A stretch of DNA of 64,000 nt, from contig NZ_PZJX01000028.1 in NCBI RefSeq assembly GCF_003034915.1, forward strand, positions 124,001 to 188,000, written 5' to 3'. This document shows, in pieces, positions 27,867 to 34,837 of this stretch. Position 1 is the first letter of the stretch. Each line of letters begins with the position of its first letter. A model generated the notes under the pieces. That model was not told where the DNA came from and did not search any database. It worked only from the letters and a program-made list of their open reading frames with translations. This stretch comes from Mesorhizobium helmanticense. GTDB lineage: Bacteria > Pseudomonadota > Alphaproteobacteria > Rhizobiales > Rhizobiaceae. Made by a program: the position numbers and the translations under genes.

Positions 27867-29116
27867 GACGGAAGTCTCTCGATGCTCAATTTGTGCATTA
27901 CCAACGTGCCGACATACCGAAACCGCCAGCTCTCAGCAATGGCGGCAGTTTCCAGCCTCAAAAATTGCATGGGACAGGTGTCAGGACCAATCAAAAAATC
28001 CTGACTCAGGGCCTGACGATTGTATGTGCCCTCTGGAATATTGAACCGTGCAACTTCGCCAGATGGACATCTGAGAGACCAGAATAACTCCTTTGGAAGT
28101 TTCAGGTTTCTTGCAGATGCAACCAGAGAAACCTTATAGGAGCCAGGAGGTAACTCAATATACTGCTGAAGAGCAGAGTTCTTCACCGGCGTATTCAGGA
28201 AACGGACTGTCGCTCCGCCCTCGCCTTCGACCGCGTCCTGGGATGTTGCAAATGTAACTTCCATCCCCGACTGATCACGGATCTGCCAATCGAAAGGCTT
28301 GCCGCTAGGCGCCGGTTCAAAGGTGCTGTTGAAAATATACCCGCCTAACTTCCTTTCTTCATCAGAAAGGCTGAAAAGAAATAACCGGTATGCTGGCTCA
28401 TATTGCTTCTGGCGAATGTAGCCGTTGATTACAAAGGACAACTCGCCTTGTTTCGGTGGTGCGCTTGACCCGATCAAATCGAGCAGCAGCCGATTCGCGA
28501 AATCGAGCCCCTGGGGGGCGTTGCCGAGAGCGACGAACAGACTGGATCGCCAAGGCGCATCCACCTTGAGGGCCGCCAGCACAGCCTGGTATCCATCGGG
28601 GTTTGAGAGGATAGTCGGCATTCCCCCGGCTATTTCGGGAAACCGATCTGGCCATCGCCGCAGCAATATATCGATCTCGCCGACAGCCTTTGACAGATCG
28701 CCCATTTCAATCGAGCGGCCAATTGACCTCTGAAGCGCATGGATTTCCGTCTTGGACAATTTTCGAGCCTGATCGAAAAGCTCATAGGCCTGATCCTTTT
28801 CGCCTTGGCGATACTTGATCTCACCGATCAGGCTGTAAAGGCGAGCGTCCACGAGATCAAAGCGAAGCGCACCCTCGGCCTTGGCAAGCAAGGCATCAAG
28901 GTCGGGAGTATTGCTTGTGTCGTTCAGGTCCTCGGTAATTTCACCGATCACCGCGTCGACATTCAACGGATCCAGCGCGAGCGAAACGGTCGGCGTTTCG
29001 GTCTCAAGAAGCCGACTTAGACCGATCGACGAAGCCGCCAACACTAGAACGGATGCGACGAACCAAACGCTTGAACGCCGGAGATTTTGCATAAGCGGGC
29101 TGGCCTGCTCCGTCAT
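27863..29116 (-). CDS. TPR-containing membrane-anchored periplasmic protein
   Basis: This 417-residue protein has one N-terminal membrane helix (SSVWFVASVLVLAASSIGL) after a short positively charged cytoplasmic tail. Residues about 65–170 look like two or three tetratricopeptide-type helical hairpins (ALRFDLVDARLYSLIGEIKYRQGEKDQAYELFDQARKL region). The second half is beta-rich and may be a carbohydrate-binding-like fold (LPPGSYKVSLVASA). Its 5' end overlaps the BY-kinase gene by more than 100 bases in another frame, and its 3' end overlaps the Wzy-like gene. I recognise no named family. An accessory or scaffold role in polymerisation or export is an inference from position. Confidence 0.75.
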   Translation of the reverse strand: MTEQASPLMQNLRRSSVWFVASVLVLAASSIGLSRLLETETPTVSLALDPLNVDAVIGEITEDLNDTSNTPDLDALLAKAEGALRFDLVDARLYSLIGEIKYRQGEKDQAYELFDQARKLSKTEIHALQRSIGRSIEMGDLSKAVGEIDILLRRWPDRFPEIAGGMPTILSNPDGYQAVLAALKVDAPWRSSLFVALGNAPQGLDFANRLLLDLIGSSAPPKQGELSFVINGYIRQKQYEPAYRLFLFSLSDEERKLGGYIFNSTFEPAPSGKPFDWQIRDQSGMEVTFATSQDAVEGEGGATVRFLNTPVKNSALQQYIELPPGSYKVSLVASARNLKLPKELFWSLRCPSGEVARFNIPEGTYNRQALSQDFLIGPDTCPMQFLRLETAAIAESWRFRYVGTLVMHKLSIERLPS

Positions 29117-31376
29117 CCACTTTGCCTTCAAGTTTCGGGGTGCCGTAGTCGTAATACTGGTAGTTCATATATTTATAGGCGTAGTTGTAGTCGAATTTGT
29201 TCACCGCAAATTTCGACATCGCCGCACCGACCACGTTCGCGCCGGCGGCCCGCAGGCGCTTCAATGCTGTCTTGGCCGATTTGCGCGTGACCTGATTGGT
29301 GGAGATGACCATCAACGTACCCTCGGCAAGCCGACTGAGGATAGGCGCATCCGAAAGGCCGACGACCGGCGGGGCATCGATTATGACAAGGTCGAAGCGC
29401 TTGCCGAGGTTGGTGACGATCAGCGCCATCTTGGGCGAGGAGAGCAGATCCGCAGGATTCGGTGGGATCGTTCCAGACGTTAAAACGGTCACATTCGGAT
29501 ATTTCGTCACCCGGAAAATGCTCGCAAGATCCTCCTTGCGAACGGTGTTTGTCAGGAGGTTGCTAAGCCCAATCGTGTTGTCGAGCCCAAACAGCCGGTG
29601 AAGATTGGGCTTGCGAAGATCGCCGTCGACGATGAGAACTCTTGCACCAAGTGCGGCAAAATCCTGCCCGAGCTTGAACGACGTGGTCGACTTGCCTTCC
29701 GAGGGCTCCGAACTCGTGACCAGCAGCGATCGTGGCGCGCCCTCGGCTCCGGAGAATTGCAACGATGTTCGAAGCGAACGATAGGCTTCGGACAGTCCTG
29801 ATTTCTGATCGGCGATGCTTGCCAAGAGTTCCCGGTCATCGACATGTGGCAGGATGCCCAGCATCGCCAATCCCAATTCCTTCTCGATCTGCTCGGGATT
29901 GGTGAAGGTGTTGTTCAACAACTCGATAATATAGATTATCGACGCGCTCAGAGCCATGAAAAGAGCCAGAGCGATCGCAAGATTGATAGTCAGGCGCGGA
30001 GAATAGGGACGCTCAGGTAGCGACGCAAAATCAACGATTGCAGCGCTTTGTGTCTTTAGCTCGGAGCTCACACCAACTTCATTCAACTTGGAGATAAGGC
30101 TGTCGTACTGGGAACGATTCGAATCGACCTCACGCTTCAGGATTGTGTACTTGATGTTTTTATCGTTGAAGACAACCTGCTGCTTCTCCATCTCAGCAAG
30201 TTTGGACTTGAGGTCAGCCTCCTTGTTCTGAGCCTCCTGGTATTTCTGCCGCAAGGAATCGGTTATCGTCAAAACACCATTGCTATAGAGCCGTTGCAAC
30301 TCCTTGATTTGCGACTGAAGCTGTTGCATTTCTGGAAAACCGGGCTTCAGTATGCCCAGCTTCTGCTGATACTGGCTGGTCAAATCAGCCAGTTTCTCGC
30401 TGAGCTTCTGCAAACCTTCACTTTCCAGAACCGGGGCCAAGCTCGAGCCGCGGCCTTTGTCGACTTGTTCCACGACCCGTCCGGCGTCGAGACGTTCCTG
30501 GATCGCTGTTGCCAGCGCGGTATTCAGAGCCTCGATGTTCGACGATATCAGCGATTTGTCGTCGCCGGTTACCGTGATGCCTGCATCCTTTGCATAAGCG
30601 ACCAGCTCCTCCTCGGATTTCTGGAGCTTCTGCTTTACCTGCAAAACCTGTTCCTGGATGAATTGCCGTGCCAGGTCCGAGGTCTCGCTGGTCTGATCGA
30701 GGCGCTGGTCGATAAAGCTTTGTGCGACCTGATTGGCTACGTCCGTTGCATATTTCGGATTCTGATCGGCGAACGTGATCGACAACAGGCTTGTATTGGT
30801 GACCAGATTGACCGAGAGGTCATTTAGAATCCGATTGATCGCAATCGCCTCGCGCTGCTCCGGACTCTTCTCCTCGATGGTGGGTGACTTGGCAATTCCG
30901 AACGCACGGTAAAAGATGTTGCTTAGCGAGAAGCTCGGCGTCGGAAACAGGAAATCTGGCTTTTCGGTGAGCCCCAGTTGGAACACCACGCGCTGCGCCA
31001 ATGCTCTGCTTTTCAGCTTTTCGCGTGCAGTCTGAAACGCCCGCAGGTCGCTGTTTTCGGAAACTACTTCAATGTCCTGGAACACCTTGGCCGAAGGAAC
31101 CAACACTTCCAGTTGCGTTGTCGCCTGATATTTTGGCGTCTGCATCATGGTAACGATAACGCCGGCGACAAGCCCCGCCGCCGCCATCATGACGATCAGC
31201 CACCGATACTGAACAACGTAAAAAAGCAGCTTTAGTGGATTAAAGCCCTCGTCCTGCTCCGGCTGATCGCGACCGTACGGGTTGTAGTTTTGCGCACCGT
31301 CATAATACAGGTCCGCGGACAAGGCCTGACCGTGTCCTGGGCCTGCAATTTGATGCTGTCTGTTACGATCGAGCAT
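29004..31376 (-). CDS. Polysaccharide co-polymerase and BY-kinase (Wzc/ExoP-like)
   Basis: This 790-residue inner-membrane protein fuses a Wzz-like chain-length domain to a tyrosine autokinase. Two membrane helices (about residues 45–70 and 455–480) flank a large periplasmic coiled-coil region rich in Q/K/E. The cytoplasmic kinase has Walker A (SSEPSEGKSTTSFKL), Walker A' (VLIVDGDLRKPNLH) and Walker B (FDLVIIDAPPVVG). The C-terminal stretch near residues 745–765 is a tyrosine cluster (FDYNYAYKYMNYQYYDYG) of the kind autophosphorylated in trans. Cycles of phosphorylation, reversed by the PHP phosphatase two genes upstream, control polymer length and export. Start ATG 31376 (MLDRNRQH) is chosen over an upstream extension. 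Confidence 0.93.
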   Translation of the reverse strand: MLDRNRQHQIAGPGHGQALSADLYYDGAQNYNPYGRDQPEQDEGFNPLKLLFYVVQYRWLIVMMAAAGLVAGVIVTMMQTPKYQATTQLEVLVPSAKVFQDIEVVSENSDLRAFQTAREKLKSRALAQRVVFQLGLTEKPDFLFPTPSFSLSNIFYRAFGIAKSPTIEEKSPEQREAIAINRILNDLSVNLVTNTSLLSITFADQNPKYATDVANQVAQSFIDQRLDQTSETSDLARQFIQEQVLQVKQKLQKSEEELVAYAKDAGITVTGDDKSLISSNIEALNTALATAIQERLDAGRVVEQVDKGRGSSLAPVLESEGLQKLSEKLADLTSQYQQKLGILKPGFPEMQQLQSQIKELQRLYSNGVLTITDSLRQKYQEAQNKEADLKSKLAEMEKQQVVFNDKNIKYTILKREVDSNRSQYDSLISKLNEVGVSSELKTQSAAIVDFASLPERPYSPRLTINLAIALALFMALSASIIYIIELLNNTFTNPEQIEKELGLAMLGILPHVDDRELLASIADQKSGLSEAYRSLRTSLQFSGAEGAPRSLLVTSSEPSEGKSTTSFKLGQDFAALGARVLIVDGDLRKPNLHRLFGLDNTIGLSNLLTNTVRKEDLASIFRVTKYPNVTVLTSGTIPPNPADLLSSPKMALIVTNLGKRFDLVIIDAPPVVGLSDAPILSRLAEGTLMVISTNQVTRKSAKTALKRLRAAGANVVGAAMSKFAVNKFDYNYAYKYMNYQYYDYGTPKLEGKVDDGAGQPAYAKSPAFKRLVRRIRSSVGGFVDRSKSAS

Positions 31377-31428
31377 GGCGCGAGGTAATCCTGAGTTCGT
31401 CCGTAGGCTGAATTCTGACCGACTGTGG

Positions 31429-32220
31429 CTATAGTCCCGGGACCACCGCAATTCGGGCTGCACTCGAGGCGACACCGAGGGCGTCCTTGAGATTGTTCAT
31501 CGCAATTTTCGATTTCGAGGCGAAGACGACAACCTTGTCGCCGCCATAGATGCGCGGATTGCGGCTCTTGCCGGCACGAATTTCCTCCACATTGTAATTA
31601 GCGACCAGCGTATTTGAGCCGATATTGCGATAGACAAAGACCTTTTTTGCATCTCCAACGGTGTTGAACCCGCCAGCAAGGGCGATCGCATCGATGAGAG
31701 AGGCGTTGCTCGATACTGGAAAGATACCCCCCCTGGTGACTTCACCGTCGACAGTAATGCGCTGTCCGACCGACTCCTTGACGAAAACCGACACATCGGG
31801 CGACTGCAGATATTTGGCGCCGTAGGCCGTTTCGATTTCCTTCTCCAATTGACGGACGCTCTTTCCCGCGGCGGTCATGGTTCCGATAAGTGGAAGCGAA
31901 ATCTGCCCGCCAGCATCGACCTGAACGGTTCTGTTCAGATTGTCGACCTGGAACACATTCACCTCAAGCACATCGTTCGGAGACAAAGGCTGCTCGCTGC
32001 CGTTCTGGGTGTTTTGCGGCGCAGGCAGGTCTTTTACGACCTGCAGAGCGCCACCGCTCGAAAGCGGCGTCGACGATGACGATGTCAGTTGCAGCGCATC
32101 GACCGAAGTCGATGAAGATGGTGCCGTTGACGAGGTGCTCGTGCAGGCAGACATCGCGAGCGAAGCGAACAAGACACATATCGTGCCGGCAAAGCTTTCT
32201 ACGAACCGAAACCCGCCCAT
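31429..32220 (-). CDS. Wza-like polysaccharide export lipoprotein
   Basis: This 263-residue secreted protein has a signal peptide ending in a lipobox (LAMSAC), so it is an outer-membrane lipoprotein. A Ser/Thr-rich linker is followed by the Poly_export domain (LSPNDVLEVNVFQVDNLN, LPLIGTMTAAGKSV) and an SLBB-type repeat (VTVDGEVTRGGIFPV region). It forms, or contributes to, the outer-membrane channel that works with the BY-kinase encoded 52 bp downstream. Start ATG 32220 overlaps the phosphatase stop by one base; the alternative GTG 32223 gives a four-base overlap. Confidence 0.92.
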   Translation of the reverse strand: MGGFRFVESFAGTICVLFASLAMSACTSTSSTAPSSSTSVDALQLTSSSSTPLSSGGALQVVKDLPAPQNTQNGSEQPLSPNDVLEVNVFQVDNLNRTVQVDAGGQISLPLIGTMTAAGKSVRQLEKEIETAYGAKYLQSPDVSVFVKESVGQRITVDGEVTRGGIFPVSSNASLIDAIALAGGFNTVGDAKKVFVYRNIGSNTLVANYNVEEIRAGKSRNPRIYGGDKVVVFASKSKIAMNNLKDALGVASSAARIAVVPGL

Positions 32221-33029
32221 CACGCGGTCCCGCCCTTGAACAAGCGACCCAGTCCGGCAAAGCGGCCGACGTTGCCGGGGCTCGGCTTCTTGGCATGTGC
32301 CTTTCCGACCGGCTCGAGAGGCCGATTCGCCAAAATCTGGCCTGGACGTTTCAACACCATATTGCGGGCCTCATCCTCTCCACATCGCTTTGCGGCAGCG
32401 GCAACTGCCTGCGATAGCCCAGGACGCCGGCGGGTGGCGCCATGGGTGTCCGATGCGATTATATCTACCCTACCTTCGTCAATCAGCTTTTCCGAATAAT
32501 AAAGCGCCGTGCGGCCAAAAGCACCAACAATCGAGTCCGCCGTAAGCTGAATAAGACACCCCGCTGCATTCAACCGCTCGACGACGTCGTAATTCGCCTT
32601 GATCCAGGTCAAACGCTCGGGATGGGTAAGAATCGGAATAAAACCGGCGTTTATGAGGCGTAGAACAAGATCTTCCAGCCTTGGCGGCAAAACGTGGTGC
32701 GGCGGTTCAAATAGAAAATAGCGGGATCTGTTTAAAGTTGGCACGCTGCCGAGCGCCAGTTGCTCCGGAAGGTCGGGCGCCACATGGATATCGGCACCGA
32801 CATAAAGAGCGAGCGGTATAGCGGCACGGCGTAAGGCCTGATCCAGCCCTCGAACGGCTCGGATGATATTTGCCGATCCATTTTCGTACATTCCTGGCAT
32901 GATATGGGGTGTACACGCCATGTGCGTCGTCCCATCGGCCACCGCCAACCGTGCCATCTCCAACGATTCGGCAAGACTGGGCGAGCCGTCGTCAAGACCG
33001 GGCAAGATGTGGGAATGCAGGTCGATCAT
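32220..33029 (-). CDS. PHP-family tyrosine-protein phosphatase (CpsB/YwqE-like)
   Basis: This 269-residue PHP-domain metalloenzyme begins MIDLHSHILPGLDDGS, with the metal-binding HxH at the N-terminus. Further ligand motifs are CTPHIMPG, ADIHVAP, ILTHPERL and SDTHG. The family dephosphorylates the tyrosine cluster of partner BY-kinases. It is the first gene of the phosphatase–Wza–BY-kinase–TPR–Wzy unit. A CpsB-type phosphatase is usual in Firmicutes; many Proteobacteria use a low-molecular-weight phosphatase instead, so its presence here is a notable but known variation. Start ATG 33029 is chosen because the metal-binding motif must lie near the N-terminus. Confidence 0.9.
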   Translation of the reverse strand: MIDLHSHILPGLDDGSPSLAESLEMARLAVADGTTHMACTPHIMPGMYENGSANIIRAVRGLDQALRRAAIPLALYVGADIHVAPDLPEQLALGSVPTLNRSRYFLFEPPHHVLPPRLEDLVLRLINAGFIPILTHPERLTWIKANYDVVERLNAAGCLIQLTADSIVGAFGRTALYYSEKLIDEGRVDIIASDTHGATRRRPGLSQAVAAAAKRCGEDEARNMVLKRPGQILANRPLEPVGKAHAKKPSPGNVGRFAGLGRLFKGGTA

Positions 33030-33333
33030 TGACGTTTCTGCCTGCACCGAAGCAACGTAGCGACTGCACTCCAACAACACGCCAATGCATCAGCCGCAGG
33101 GTGGCGAATGACGCGTCCGCCAAGCTTAAGCACGAGGGTGAGTGTCGGATCCCAACCACCAAAACGGTGCGCCCAAGACGAATCGCGTCGAGACCAGCCC
33201 AAAGCAATAGAGCGACACGGTTACCAAATTTAGCAAAACAAACCTGGGCGCCAGCAAGGCCGGCCGAGGCATCCAACAGCAACACGCAACAGAGGCCTCA
33301 CGCCTCCGCTGCCATTGCCTGCCCGGCATCCGC
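33030..33333. other. Intergenic stretch upstream of the PHP phosphatase gene
   Basis: This 304-bp region should contain the promoter of the phosphatase–Wza–BY-kinase unit and the 3' region of the FecR-like gene. Open frames on the minus strand overlap it, but they have no recognisable similarity and no ribosome-binding site. I see no hairpin with a T-run. Confidence 0.4.
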
Positions 33334-33843
33334 CTACTGGCTGACGCCGTTGTTGTCATCCTGCGTTGCGGCAAGGATACCGGCGGTGCCGGCCATGCCC
33401 GCAAAAATACCGAGCGGCAGCCAGGACGGGGTGCCGACCGAGGCAATCTGACCCGTATGCTCAGAGCTCACACCAACGGCAGCCGTCTGCTCGGAGCCCA
33501 CGACTTTCAGGCAAATGTTATTCTCGACACGTGAAATGTCGAGGCTCGAGTTCGCAGGCACATTCACATTGCAGCCCCCGACCTTGACGGAAGCCGATCC
33601 TTTGGCACCAACCACCACGCGGCTACCGAAATCCAAGGTAGCCCCTGCTTTGGCAGGACCGTAGCCAGCCGTCTGCGAAACCATCACGTCGCCATTGGCA
33701 CGCCCAATCGATCCAATTGAACTCGCCACTCCTTGATAAGCGGTCGCGCAGGTGCATGACGCGTCCTGAGCGAACGATGAAACAGGACCGAAACTGATCG
33801 ACGCGATCAATCCAGCCAACGCAATTTTCACATTAAGGTTCAT
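33334..33843 (-). CDS. Secreted FecR-like domain protein with C-terminal membrane segment
   Basis: This 169-residue protein has a cleavable signal peptide (cleavage probably after FAQ). A middle region (GDVMVSQTAGYGPAKAG … GSRVVVGAKGSASVKVGG … VPANSSLDI) follows the beta-strand rhythm of FecR/SH3-like periplasmic domains. Four or so cysteines (CTC, GGC, NIC) suggest disulfides. A hydrophobic glycine/alanine-rich segment near the C-terminus (LPLGIFAGMAGTAGILAA) is followed by the acidic tail QDDNNGVSQ. An AGGAT ribosome-binding site precedes the start. Function is unknown; location beside the export genes suggests a periplasmic sensor or envelope role. Confidence 0.75.
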   Translation of the reverse strand: MNLNVKIALAGLIASISFGPVSSFAQDASCTCATAYQGVASSIGSIGRANGDVMVSQTAGYGPAKAGATLDFGSRVVVGAKGSASVKVGGCNVNVPANSSLDISRVENNICLKVVGSEQTAAVGVSSEHTGQIASVGTPSWLPLGIFAGMAGTAGILAATQDDNNGVSQ

Positions 33844-34300
33844 TCGTTCAGATCCTTTTGTCCCGCATTTCCCAGACCCACCCGATCCCCCAAGGCACCA
33901 AACATGCGCGTAACAGCTTTCGTCTTCAATTCCAACCCATTTCGCATTTGCGAGATGTCTTTTGGTTTCTGCTGTGTTTCATAAAACACACTTATTAGAA
34001 GACTTGAATGTACCATTCTTGCTGCCGAATGCACGGGCTATAGTTCAGGAACGCACTTGGTTCCTTTCGCCAAGATGCTCACCGGTACAGGTTGATTGGT
34101 AGGTAAGAGAAGTTAAGATTCAATTTCACGGTCTTTGAAGCTGCCGTCGCGCCGGTCCTTCATGCCAAGGTTACAGTCGACTTGGTTTGACGTCAGGCGT
34201 TGTCGCATATTCTGCTTTTCATTTTATGACAGTCGCGATTTGGACGCGATCCATGACATGATGATACGAGGGCCGCTGGCGAACCCCTGAGCTGCGAGCC
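33844..34300. other. Intergenic region with a short palindrome, upstream of the FecR-like gene
   Basis: This 457-bp stretch is noticeably AT-rich compared with its neighbours. A 64-codon minus-strand frame (33840–34034) overlaps it but has no ribosome-binding site or similarity, so I treat it as leader. The 18-bp inverted repeat at 33973–33990 is listed separately. No other gene is visible. Confidence 0.5.
33973..33990. promoter_or_regulatory. 18-bp perfect inverted repeat, candidate operator or hairpin
   Basis: TGTGTTT and AAACACA form seven-base arms around CATA. It lies about 130 bp upstream of the FecR-like gene's start codon, in an AT-rich non-coding stretch. The symmetry and position suit a repressor-binding site; a small hairpin in the leader RNA is the alternative. 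Confidence 0.45.
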
Positions 34301-34765
34301 TTACGGACAAGACTTGTAGGTCGAACCCGCTTGCGCCGGCTGCCCGCACAGGATGCCGTTTTCGGCAAGCTTTGCGGCTAGATCCGCGCCATCGGAGGTA
34401 ACGCACTGTACGACAGTGGCATCACCGAACTTTGACGCGATATTGCCGTCGCAAGGCGTTCCCGAGCCGACGGGCTTGCAAGTCAAGGCGAGCCCTTGAT
34501 AGTCCCGGCGCGCGGCCTCGGTGACCATCGCGCGCATGGACTGGGGTTTCGTAAATGCTACGCCACACAGCACAATCTTGCGGTTGCCGACCCTAAGATC
34601 GTCGATCGATTGAATCGCGAGCTTGCCATCAAACGGCTGAAGTGCCGTTTGCGGCTTTGGAGGTCGCGAATGAATATCTGTTCCTTTTTTCGTGATAACG
34701 ACCAGGAAGCCAACCGCGAACGCCAAGGCGACAAGTGCAAGCAAACTCATTTTCTTGAACGACAA
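34301..34765 (-). CDS. Small membrane-anchored protein with a possible degenerate SNase-like domain
   Basis: This 154-residue protein has one N-terminal membrane helix (LLALVALAFAVGFLVVI) and a periplasmic domain with six cysteines. The pattern IDDLRVGNRKIVLCGV … GDATVVQCVTSDGADLAAKLAENGIL resembles the order of strands in staphylococcal-nuclease-like (thermonuclease) domains, but the catalytic Arg/Glu/Asp residues are not recognisable. The start is TTG, supported by a GGAGG site seven bases upstream; an ATG at 34750 is possible. Function unknown. Confidence 0.65.
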   Translation of the reverse strand: MSFKKMSLLALVALAFAVGFLVVITKKGTDIHSRPPKPQTALQPFDGKLAIQSIDDLRVGNRKIVLCGVAFTKPQSMRAMVTEAARRDYQGLALTCKPVGSGTPCDGNIASKFGDATVVQCVTSDGADLAAKLAENGILCGQPAQAGSTYKSCP

Positions 34766-34837
34766 GACCTTCCCTCCGCCGCAGCTAAAACGCGTCGCGT
34801 TCTTGTTCCGTCAATCTTTCCCCCGAGGATTGGCTTT

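Noticed and set aside
33840..34034. A 64-codon frame overlapping the FecR-like gene start by four bases
   Set aside because: No ribosome-binding site or similarity; it runs through the AT-rich leader and the 18-bp palindrome, so it is treated as leader sequence despite the coupling-like overlap.
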